Source of the DNA: Bacteroidales bacterium
Lineage (GTDB): Bacteria > Bacteroidota > Bacteroidia > Bacteroidales > Muribaculaceae
NCBI GenBank assembly: GCA_004557565.1
Contig: SFGS01000004.1
Span: 62,001-126,000 of the forward strand
DNA: 64,000 bases
Direction of reading: 5' to 3'
Each line of letters begins with the position of its first letter. The stretch's first letter is position 1. Shown here in pieces: positions 1-7,348 of this stretch. The notes below the pieces were generated by a model. That model was given only the letters and a program-made list of their open reading frames with translations. It ran no database searches and had not been told where the DNA came from. A program made the translations under genes and the position numbers.

Positions 1-152
1 ATCGAATCCTCGAAATCTCGATAGTTCGAAAATTCGAGATTTCGATTACTCCCTAAATTAGCGCGTTATGTTAAATAATCTTTTATAAATATAAATATCT
101 GTAATTATTTAGGAGTATGGGGCGGTGAATTGGGGGCGGGGGCAGGGGGAAG

Positions 153-183
153 TTGCATACCTCAGTAATTATCACTATATTTG
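153..183 (+). promoter_or_regulatory. Promoter of the rimP-nusA-infB operon
   Basis: A TTG at 153-155 is followed after 20 bases by TATATTTG at 176-183, matching the Bacteroidota -33/-7 promoter (TTTG, N19-20, TAnnTTTG). Transcription would begin near 190, about 56 bases before rimP. The 150 bases upstream hold only TTCGA-type low-complexity sequence and a G-rich stretch. Confidence 0.65.
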
Positions 184-199
184 CAGCGCAATTCGATTA

Positions 200-227
200 G
201 AGGAGGCTCTGTGGCTTCTTCTTTTTT
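200..227 (+). terminator. Terminator-like hairpin in the rimP leader (possible attenuator)
   Basis: GAGGAGGC at 200-207 can pair with GCTTCTTC at 214-221 (two G-U wobbles) and is followed at once by six T. It lies between the predicted start of transcription (about 190) and the rimP ATG at 246, so it would act on the operon's own leader. Hairpin plus U-tract is visible; regulation by attenuation is inference. Confidence 0.45.
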
Positions 228-245
228 ATTTATATACCCGTAAGT

Positions 246-710
246 ATGATTAATAAGCAAGAACTTATCGACGTTATCAACACCGAACTTGAAGGAAGCG
301 ATATCTTTCTGGTGGAGGTGAAAGTGAGTGCCGACAATATAATTGATGTGGCTATCGACAGCATGGGCTCTGTGACTATCGACGACTGCATCGCGCTGAA
401 CAATAAGGTGCTCGACCACTTCGACCGCGATGTGGAGGACTACGAACTCACCGTGGGCAGTTACGGCATCAGCGACCCTTTCAAGGTGCTTCAGCACTAC
501 AAGAAGAATATGGGCGGCGAGGTGGAAGTGCTCACTAAAGACGGCAAGAAACTTAAAGGCACGCTCAAAGACGCTGACGAGGAAGGCTTTACGCTTACCA
601 TCACCAAGAAGGTGAAACTTGAGGGCAAGAAGCGCCCCGAAATGGTGGACGAGGACCTCAACTATAAATACGACGAAATAAAATATACAAAAAACATCAT
701 ACAGTTTTAA
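246..710 (+). CDS. rimP: Ribosome maturation factor RimP
   Basis: A 154-residue protein of normal RimP length. The N-terminal alpha/beta domain (about 1-80) contains the conserved SVTIDDC segment and the GSYGISDPF motif that corresponds to the family's VSSPG(L/I)DRPL site; the last 70 residues form the Sm-like beta barrel. RimP assists late maturation of the 30S subunit. It is first in an operon with nusA (9-base gap) and infB, the arrangement found across bacteria. The C-terminus is lysine-rich, as in other Bacteroidota. The ATG is the only sensible start, after the leader hairpin. Confidence 0.93.
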   Translation: MINKQELIDVINTELEGSDIFLVEVKVSADNIIDVAIDSMGSVTIDDCIALNNKVLDHFDRDVEDYELTVGSYGISDPFKVLQHYKKNMGGEVEVLTKDGKKLKGTLKDADEEGFTLTITKKVKLEGKKRPEMVDEDLNYKYDEIKYTKNIIQF

Positions 711-719
711 CACCAGACT

Positions 720-1991
720 ATGGCTAAGAAAGAAATCGAAACTATAAGTTTGACCGACAGTTTCAAAGAATTCAAAGAGTTGAAGAAAATCGACAAGACC
801 ACTATGATTAGTGTGCTTGAAGAGTCGTTCCGTAGCGTATTGGCTAAGATTTTCGGTAGCGACGAGAACTTCGACGTGATTATGAACCCCGACAACGGCG
901 ACTGCGAAATCTATCAGAACCTCGAAGTGGTGCCTGATGGCGAAGTGGAAGACCCCGACCGCCAAATCGCGCTCACTGATGCCCGCAACGATGTGGACAG
1001 CCCCGACCCCGACTGCGAAGTGGGCGAAGAGCATACCCGAAAAATAGAATTCGCCAAATTCGGCCGCCGCGCAATTCTTAACTTGCGTCAAACTTTGGCA
1101 AGTAAGATTCTTGACCTGCAAAAAGACGCAATCTACACCCAATTCAAGGCCCAAGAAGGCGAACTGGTGAGTGGTGAAGTTTACCAAGTGTGGAAGCGTG
1201 AGGTGCTCCTGCTCGACGACGAGAAAAACGAGTTGCTCCTTCCAAAGGACCAACAAATTCCTACCGACATCTACCGCAAGGGCGAAACCGTGCGCGCCGT
1301 TATTTACAATGTGGATAACAAGAACAACAATCCTAAGATCACCGTGTCGCGCACAAGCGAAAACTTCTTGCGCCGCCTCTTCGAACTTGAGGTGCCAGAA
1401 ATCCACGATGGTCTGATTGTGATTCGCGCCGTGGCTCGTATTCCTGGCGAACGCGCTAAAATCGCAGTTGAAAGTTACGACGACCGCATCGACCCAGTAG
1501 GCGCATGTGTGGGTGTGAAGGGTGCACGTATCCACGGCATCGTGAGAGAGTTGCGCAACGAGAACATCGACGTGATCAACTACACCAGCAACCCACAACT
1601 CTTCATTCAGCGCGCTTTGAGCCCTGCGAAGATTTCCTCAATCCGCCTCGACGAAGAAAACAAGCACGCCGAAGTGTTCTTGCGTCCTGATGAAGTGTCG
1701 CTCGCTATCGGTAAGGGTGGTTTGAACATCAAGCTCGCCACTATCCTCACAGGCTACACTATCGACGTTTACCGCGACATTGAAAGCGAAGGCGAAGACG
1801 ATATCTACCTCGACGAGTTTAAGGACGAAATCGACGAGTGGGTAATCGAAGCCCTCAAGAACATGGGTTGCGCCACCGCAAGAGCCGTGCTCCACACTCC
1901 ACGCCAAGAACTCATCGACAAAGCCGACCTCGAGGAAAGCACCGTTGACGACGTGATTGCTGTGCTGAAGGCTGAGTTCGACGAAGAATAA
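720..1991 (+). CDS. nusA: Transcription termination/antitermination factor NusA
   Basis: 423 residues. The order is an N-terminal RNA-polymerase-binding domain (about 1-135), an S1 RNA-binding domain (about 145-212), and two KH domains with the loops GVKGARIHG (about 263) and AIGKGGLNI (about 330). A short helix-hairpin-helix-like tail (about 356-423) ends in acidic residues. This is the usual length for Bacteroidota NusA, which lack the duplicated acidic repeats of the E. coli protein. It controls pausing, termination and antitermination. It is nine bases after rimP and 121 bases before infB, so it may regulate its own operon through the leader hairpin at 200-227. Confidence 0.97.
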   Translation: MAKKEIETISLTDSFKEFKELKKIDKTTMISVLEESFRSVLAKIFGSDENFDVIMNPDNGDCEIYQNLEVVPDGEVEDPDRQIALTDARNDVDSPDPDCEVGEEHTRKIEFAKFGRRAILNLRQTLASKILDLQKDAIYTQFKAQEGELVSGEVYQVWKREVLLLDDEKNELLLPKDQQIPTDIYRKGETVRAVIYNVDNKNNNPKITVSRTSENFLRRLFELEVPEIHDGLIVIRAVARIPGERAKIAVESYDDRIDPVGACVGVKGARIHGIVRELRNENIDVINYTSNPQLFIQRALSPAKISSIRLDEENKHAEVFLRPDEVSLAIGKGGLNIKLATILTGYTIDVYRDIESEGEDDIYLDEFKDEIDEWVIEALKNMGCATARAVLHTPRQELIDKADLEESTVDDVIAVLKAEFDEE

Positions 1992-2112
1992 TCGCATTCT
2001 TCCCCTCCGCTGCCACGACCCAATGCACAGAGTCGGGACACATGCACAAACAAGCAAGGGCCAACAAGTGCAAACGAACAAAACAAACGAGACAACAACT
2101 TAAAAGAAATAT

Positions 2113-4953
2113 ATGCCCATAAAGATTAGTAAAGCAGTCAAAGATTTAAACATCGGAATGCAGACGGCAAGAGACTTCTTGAAGAAGAACGAGATTGAGG
2201 TTGACGACAACATCAATGCACGCATCAGCGATGAAGCCTACAACTTGCTCATCCAGAAGTTTAAGCCAGCCATGCAACAGAAAAAGGCAGCCGAACAGAT
2301 TATTCACGACCGCAAGGAAGAGAAAGCCGCTCAAGCTGCAGAAAAAAAGCGTCGTGAAGCTGAAGAAAGCAAAACAGTGGAAGTGGCGATACAGAAACCA
2401 AAAGTGTTGGGTAAAATCGAACTCGACGCTAAGGGCAACCCTGTAGCACCCAAAACCGCTGCGCCTGAAGCACCTAAAGCCGAGGAGGTGAAGATGGAAG
2501 AGAGAAAGGCAGAAGAACAGAAGCCTGCTCCAGCAGAGCTTCCAAAGGAGGAGGCTAAGCCCGAACCTGCTGCGGTAGAGCCTAAGAAGGAAGAAAAGGC
2601 TCCAGCCGAACCAAAGGCAGAAAAACCACAACCAGTGGCAGAAACTCCTGTGGTAGAGCAGAAGAAGGAAGAGGCTCCTGCAACTGCTCCACAAGCCGAA
2701 CCAGAAGCCATCTCCAACACCCCTCGTATGCAAGGTCCTAAGGTGGTGGGCAAAATCGACTTGTCGGCGCTCAACCAATCCACTCGCCCTAAGAAGAAGA
2801 CGAAGGAGGAAAAGCGCAACGAGCGTATCAACAAGGAAAAGGCTCGCCAAGGCGCTAATGCCGACGGCGAAAAGCGCAAACGCAAGCGCATTGGCAAGGA
2901 AAAGGTTGACATCGAAAAGAGCGTGCAACAGCAATCACAAGGCGGTGGCAACCAAAAGCGTGGCAACCAGCAAAACGCTGCCAACGCTCAAAATGCCAAC
3001 GCTGGCAAGCGCAACAAGAAAGATAAGAACAAACGCCCATTCAAGGCTGAAGTGAGCGAGGAAGATGTACAGCGCCAGATGAAGGAAACGCTGGCACGCC
3101 TCACCAACAAGCCACAGAAGAAGGGCGCAAAATGGCGTCGTGAAAAGCGTGAGGCTTTCCGTGAGGAAGAGCGCGCTGAAGCAGCAGAGGCAGCAGCAGA
3201 ATCAAAAATTCTAAAACTCACCGAGTTCGTGACTGCAAACGACCTCGCTGCTATGATGAACGTGCCTATCAACAAGGTGATTGGCACCTGCATGAGCATT
3301 GGTGTGATGGTATCTATCAACCAACGCCTCGATGCCGAAACCATCAATATTGTGGCTGAAGAATTTGGCTACAAGACCGAATACGAAAGCGCAGATGTGG
3401 CAGAACAGATTCATGAGGAGGAGGATAATCCTGAAGACCTCGAATCACGTCCACCAGTGGTGACTGTGATGGGCCACGTTGACCACGGTAAGACTTCATT
3501 GCTCGACCACATCCGTAACGCTAACGTGATTGCTGGTGAGGCTGGTGGTATCACCCAGCACATCGGCGCATATAATGTGAAACTGAAAAACGGCCGCCGC
3601 ATCACATTCCTCGACACCCCTGGTCACGAGGCGTTTACCGCTATGCGTGCCCGTGGTGCCAAGGTTACCGACATCGTTATCATCATCGTGGCTGCTGATG
3701 ATGCTGTGATGCCTCAAACCGTGGAAGCACTCAACCACGCTTCCGCTGCCGGTGTGCCTATCATTTTCGCAATCAACAAGATTGATAAGCCAGGCGCTAA
3801 CCCTGACAAGATTAAGGAAGAACTTGCCAACCTCAACTACCTGGTGGAAGAATGGGGCGGTAAGTACCAGAGCCAAGACATCAGTGCCAAGAAGGGCATC
3901 GGTGTGGCAGAACTGCTCGATAAGGTGCTACTCGAAGCCGATATGCTCGAACTGAAGGCAAATCCTCATCGCAAGGCCACTGGTTCAATCATTGAATCAT
4001 CGCTCGACAAGGGCCGTGGCTATGTGGCTACACTCCTCGTCGACAACGGCACACTCCACGTGGGCGACATCATTCTTGCCGGCACACACTACGGTAAGGT
4101 GAAGGCGATGTTCAACGAGCGTAACCAGCGCATTCAAGAGGCTGGACCATCGTCACCTGCGCTGATTCTCGGTCTGAACGGTGCTCCTACCGCTGGCGAT
4201 AAGTTCAACGTGATGGACACCGACCAGGAAGCACGCCAGATTGCCAACAAGCGCGAACAACTCCAGCGCGAACTCGGTCTGCGCACACAGAAGCGCTTCA
4301 CCCTCGAAGACATCGCACGCCGCAAGGCTTTGGGCGAGTTCCACGAGTTGAACGTGATTGTGAAGGGCGACGTGGACGGTTCTATCGAAGCGTTGAGCGA
4401 CTCACTGCTTAAACTCTCTACCCCAGAGGTGCAAGTGAATGTGGTTCACAAGGCTGTGGGTGCTATCAGCGAAAGCGATGTAACCTTGGCTGCCGCATCA
4501 AATGCCTACATCATTGGCTTCCAAGTGCGTCCAAGTGCCGATGCAAAACGCCTCGCTGCACAAGAAGGCGTCGACATCCGTATCTACTCTATCATCTACG
4601 ATGCAATCGAGGAGGTGAAGAGCGCAATGGAAGGTATGCTTGCTCCTGACATCAAGGAAGAAGTGATTGGTAACGTGATGGTGAAGGAAGTTTACCACAT
4701 CAGCAAGGTGGGTACCATTGCCGGTGCCATGGTAATGGACGGCAAAATCAAGCGTAACTGCAAGGTACGCGTGATTCGCGACGGTATCGTTCGCTATACT
4801 GGTGCTTTGGCTTCACTCAAGCGTTTCAAGGACGACGTGAAGGAAGTTACAAACGGTTTCGAATGTGGTTTGAGCATCGCTGGCTACAACGACATCTTGC
4901 CCGACGATATGCTTGAGGCATTCGAAGAAGTCGAGGTACAAAAGAGTCTCTAA
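2113..4953 (+). CDS. infB: Translation initiation factor IF-2
   Basis: 946 residues. An IF2-N-type helix bundle occurs at 1-50, followed by a long low-complexity linker rich in Glu, Lys, Ala and Pro (about 60-350) and a second IF2-N-like segment. The GTPase domain shows G1 GHVDHGKTS (about 453), G3 DTPGHEAF (about 501) and G4 NKID (about 554). Domains II to IV follow and the protein ends in EEVEVQKSL. IF-2 delivers fMet-tRNA to the 30S subunit and promotes subunit joining. The linker composition is typical of the phylum. It is the last gene of the rimP operon and is followed by a clear terminator. Confidence 0.97.
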   Translation: MPIKISKAVKDLNIGMQTARDFLKKNEIEVDDNINARISDEAYNLLIQKFKPAMQQKKAAEQIIHDRKEEKAAQAAEKKRREAEESKTVEVAIQKPKVLGKIELDAKGNPVAPKTAAPEAPKAEEVKMEERKAEEQKPAPAELPKEEAKPEPAAVEPKKEEKAPAEPKAEKPQPVAETPVVEQKKEEAPATAPQAEPEAISNTPRMQGPKVVGKIDLSALNQSTRPKKKTKEEKRNERINKEKARQGANADGEKRKRKRIGKEKVDIEKSVQQQSQGGGNQKRGNQQNAANAQNANAGKRNKKDKNKRPFKAEVSEEDVQRQMKETLARLTNKPQKKGAKWRREKREAFREEERAEAAEAAAESKILKLTEFVTANDLAAMMNVPINKVIGTCMSIGVMVSINQRLDAETINIVAEEFGYKTEYESADVAEQIHEEEDNPEDLESRPPVVTVMGHVDHGKTSLLDHIRNANVIAGEAGGITQHIGAYNVKLKNGRRITFLDTPGHEAFTAMRARGAKVTDIVIIIVAADDAVMPQTVEALNHASAAGVPIIFAINKIDKPGANPDKIKEELANLNYLVEEWGGKYQSQDISAKKGIGVAELLDKVLLEADMLELKANPHRKATGSIIESSLDKGRGYVATLLVDNGTLHVGDIILAGTHYGKVKAMFNERNQRIQEAGPSSPALILGLNGAPTAGDKFNVMDTDQEARQIANKREQLQRELGLRTQKRFTLEDIARRKALGEFHELNVIVKGDVDGSIEALSDSLLKLSTPEVQVNVVHKAVGAISESDVTLAAASNAYIIGFQVRPSADAKRLAAQEGVDIRIYSIIYDAIEEVKSAMEGMLAPDIKEEVIGNVMVKEVYHISKVGTIAGAMVMDGKIKRNCKVRVIRDGIVRYTGALASLKRFKDDVKEVTNGFECGLSIAGYNDILPDDMLEAFEEVEVQKSL

Positions 4954-4983
4954 TTGCCGCACGGCAATCTCTGTATAAAAGAC

Positions 4984-5027
4984 AAAAGGCTTGATTAGAC
5001 GCACACAACGGCTAATTAAGCCTTTTT
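4984..5027 (+). terminator. Intrinsic terminator after infB
   Basis: AAAAGGCTTGATTAG (4984-4998) pairs imperfectly with GGCTAATTAAGCC (5010-5022), followed by TTTTT. It begins 30 bases after the infB stop codon. Confidence 0.8.
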
Positions 5028-5283
5028 CTCTTTTCTACCCACCATTCATCTTCTATGGCAGGAAAAAACACCGATTAAACCCAATTAAAAACCCATTTAC
5101 ACCGATTTAAAAAAAATAGGTGGAAATAGGATTAAATGGATAAAATAGGCGTTTCTAAAATCCTGCAAGATGGCGATTTTTCGAGAATTCGAAGTAGGCG
5201 ATGCTATCGTCTTAACTTCTTTAACTTCTTAACTTCTTAACTTCTGAGTTTAATTTCTAACATCTAATTTCTAACATCTCTAA
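5028..5283. repeat. AT-rich spacer with degenerate short-word repeats before folK
   Basis: No gene was found. The spacer contains ATTAAA/CCGATTTA-type words and then, at 5213-5283, tandem TTAACTTCT words that pass into TTTCTAACATCTAA words and run up to the folK ATG. The same word families recur elsewhere in the window. No clear promoter was seen. Confidence 0.6.
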
Positions 5284-5712
5284 ATGACTTTTCGGTATTA
5301 TCTCAATATTGGCACGAATTTGGGCGACCGCGAGCGGAATTTGGAAAGTGCCATTAAAGCCCTTTCCGACGGCGCTGAGCACGTTAAAGAAAGCGAAGTG
5401 GTAAAGAGTAAGCCGTGGGGGTTTGAGTCGCCTAACGAGTTTCTAAACGTGGGTGTGGCGCTCGATTCCACCATCGAGCCTTTTGACATGCTCGACCACA
5501 TACACGATTTGGAACATTCTTTGGGCAGCGATTCGCACCGCGACGACCGTGGCAACTACATCGACCGCCTCGTTGACATCGACATCATGGCAATCGAACA
5601 AACCGACGGCACTCCCATCGCCATCAACACGCCCACGCTCACCGTGCCGCACCCACACCTCACCGACCGTCCTTTCTTCCTCACCCCTTACCGCCAATTA
5701 AAATCCAAATAA
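5284..5712 (+). CDS. folK: 2-amino-4-hydroxy-6-hydroxymethyldihydropteridine diphosphokinase
   Basis: 142 residues, slightly short for HPPK (about 160). It has the N-terminal YLNIGTNLGDRERNL motif, the central LGSDSH...R....DRLVDIDIM segment with the acidic pair that binds magnesium, and the C-terminal HPHLTDRPFFLTPY motif. The enzyme pyrophosphorylates 6-hydroxymethyl-dihydropterin in folate synthesis. The gene stands alone, between the infB terminator and a terminator shared with the convergent gene at 5758. The loop before the acidic pair is shorter than in the E. coli enzyme. The ATG directly follows a low-complexity leader. Confidence 0.92.
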   Translation: MTFRYYLNIGTNLGDRERNLESAIKALSDGAEHVKESEVVKSKPWGFESPNEFLNVGVALDSTIEPFDMLDHIHDLEHSLGSDSHRDDRGNYIDRLVDIDIMAIEQTDGTPIAINTPTLTVPHPHLTDRPFFLTPYRQLKSK

Positions 5713-5715
5713 AAA

Positions 5716-5741
5716 AGCGGCATTTCATAACTAAAGCCGCT
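5716..5741. terminator. Bidirectional terminator between folK and the convergent gene
   Basis: AGCGGC (5716-5721) and GCCGCT (5736-5741) form a short stem flanked by A-rich sequence on the left and T-rich sequence on the right. It lies between two convergent stop codons 45 bases apart. Confidence 0.6.
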
Positions 5742-5757
5742 CATTTATCGTCAGGAG

Positions 5758-6579
5758 TTATGTGGTGGGGATTTGGGTCCAGTAGATGGGGTAAAGGTCG
5801 GGATAATCGGCGTTTTTCGCCCATTTTTGGGGTGCAATCACTATTTTATCGTCGTTGGCGTTGAGCCATGCCGCCCACCAACTCACCAGACGGTTAGCCA
5901 TCACGATGTGGCGCGCACGAAACAGATAGGCAAGCAACGAGGTTTCGGCAGCGGCAGGATATGCCACGATTTCCACCTTTGCCCCTTGGAAATTAACGTT
6001 TGCCTTCACCCAATCAATATCGGTGGTAAACACATAGAAATGCGGATTGTTGAACGTGGAGAGAATGTTGGCAATCGCCCAGTTGTAGTAGTCGGGCGTG
6101 CAGGTATTGTCAGCACCGTTAGGCTCATGCACTTGCATCGCCACGGTCTTGCCCTGCTTGAGCATGTTGAGCATACTTGCCATCGACGACGGCAACACCT
6201 TCTCTGGCACCGAAAATGCCGTGCGGATATCATCTTCCACCGAAGCGAAATAGCGTGGCGAGAGCCATTGCCCATCGAAATAAGCATCTTTCTTCTCCAG
6301 CAAATCAGCCACAAAACGGTGGTCTTGCGGCTCGGTGACCACCTCACCAGCGGCTTTTCTGAACATCGACATCATGCGCGAACCGATTGAACCTTTGCCA
6401 AACTGCTTCAAGTCGTCGGCCGATGCCTCCACGAATCGGGGCAAATGGAAGCGAGAATTGATCCACTTCTCCGAAGGCACATGCAGGCGTGCTTCGGGGT
6501 CGTGCTGCAAAAGCGCATAATAGAATGCGTATTGAAACATCTGTTGTGCGGGGCTGCCGCTAATCTTCACTATATTCAT
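5758..6579 (-). CDS. GT11 (alpha-1,2-fucosyltransferase)-like protein with altered donor-binding motif
   Basis: 273 residues. Two hallmarks of glycosyltransferase family 11 are seen: an N-terminal QQMFQYAFYYAL segment (family consensus GNQMFQYAF) and a late NRLVSWWAAWLN segment (consensus NSSFSWWAA(Y/W)L). There is also VFTTDIDWVKAN, corresponding to the FSDDIxWV region. The invariant HxRRGDY motif is missing: at the corresponding place (about 147-155) there is MQVHEPNGA, without either arginine, and the initial GGLGN is ISGSPAQ. Activity as a fucosyltransferase is therefore doubtful. It could be an inactive paralogue or a transferase with another donor. It is the last gene of a minus-strand group with 6598 and 7349. 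Confidence 0.7.
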   Translation of the reverse strand: MNIVKISGSPAQQMFQYAFYYALLQHDPEARLHVPSEKWINSRFHLPRFVEASADDLKQFGKGSIGSRMMSMFRKAAGEVVTEPQDHRFVADLLEKKDAYFDGQWLSPRYFASVEDDIRTAFSVPEKVLPSSMASMLNMLKQGKTVAMQVHEPNGADNTCTPDYYNWAIANILSTFNNPHFYVFTTDIDWVKANVNFQGAKVEIVAYPAAAETSLLAYLFRARHIVMANRLVSWWAAWLNANDDKIVIAPQKWAKNADYPDLYPIYWTQIPTT

Positions 6580-6597
6580 ATCTGTGTGGAATCTTTC

Positions 6598-7323
6598 TTA
6601 TTTCAGCCAAAGGGAGAAATGCTCTAATTGGAGTTTGGGGTTAGCGATGAGAATACCGGTTTTTCCGTTGGTGTAGGTTTGTCCATACAGGGCGTGGTCC
6701 TTACATTCCGCCCACAGGCGCGCCACCAGTTCATGCTTGTGCAAATTGCGCATCACTATCACACCTTGCTTTCGCACTATCGGCAAAATCGCCGATTTTA
6801 GCGCATCGAGTTCCATTTCATCGCCGATTTCGTTCACCAGCACGAAAGGCTCGGCATCACCCGAAATCTGCGAGAAATACGCCTGCACACATTCGGAAAT
6901 GGCGCTATAATGGTGCACTTGATCACCGAAAGGCTGGAGCAACTGTTGCTGCACCTTGCTTTGGGCATACTGGGGCGAATAGAGGTGTAGCACACTTTGG
7001 CTCGACACCGCCTTCACACTTGCCGCCGACACCCCACTTCTCGCGCCCACCACAAGCAGTTGCGAGGGATTGAAGAAATTGGTGATGCGGAACAACATCC
7101 GGGCTTCATTAAGCGAAATGAGCGATGATGAATGTGGCCAGCAACCACCCAACGCCGCCTTTGCCTTGGCACGCCATTTGGCGATGCGAGCGTAGGCATA
7201 ATAGGGGTATCGCTCGCCAAGCACATTCTGCACGAAGTTGAACGCGAAAGGCGAATGAATGCCGAAGCCGCCACTTCGGTGGTGGCGGCTCCAAGCAGTT
7301 CGATATCTTCTGAATCTACCCAT
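6598..7323 (-). CDS. Class I SAM-dependent methyltransferase-like protein
   Basis: 241 residues. The N-terminus has the GIHSPFAFNFVQ motif typical of a Bacteroidota-specific methyltransferase-like family. The middle region, LLVVGARSGVSAASVKAV (about 123-140), resembles a Rossmann motif I, but the usual glycine-rich E/DxGxGxG is not intact and no catalytic residues can be named. The substrate is unknown. It lies 18 bases upstream of the GT11-like gene and 25 bases downstream of the YfhO-like gene, so it is probably co-transcribed in an envelope or glycan context. No signal peptide is present, so it is likely cytoplasmic. Confidence 0.6.
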   Translation of the reverse strand: MGRFRRYRTAWSRHHRSGGFGIHSPFAFNFVQNVLGERYPYYAYARIAKWRAKAKAALGGCWPHSSSLISLNEARMLFRITNFFNPSQLLVVGARSGVSAASVKAVSSQSVLHLYSPQYAQSKVQQQLLQPFGDQVHHYSAISECVQAYFSQISGDAEPFVLVNEIGDEMELDALKSAILPIVRKQGVIVMRNLHKHELVARLWAECKDHALYGQTYTNGKTGILIANPKLQLEHFSLWLK

Positions 7324-7348
7324 TCGCTAACGGAATTATCGGGAGAAT

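Noticed and set aside
162..1598. 478-codon open frame opposite rimP and nusA
   Set aside because: Crosses two real genes and the operon leader on the other strand; no motif and no promoter.
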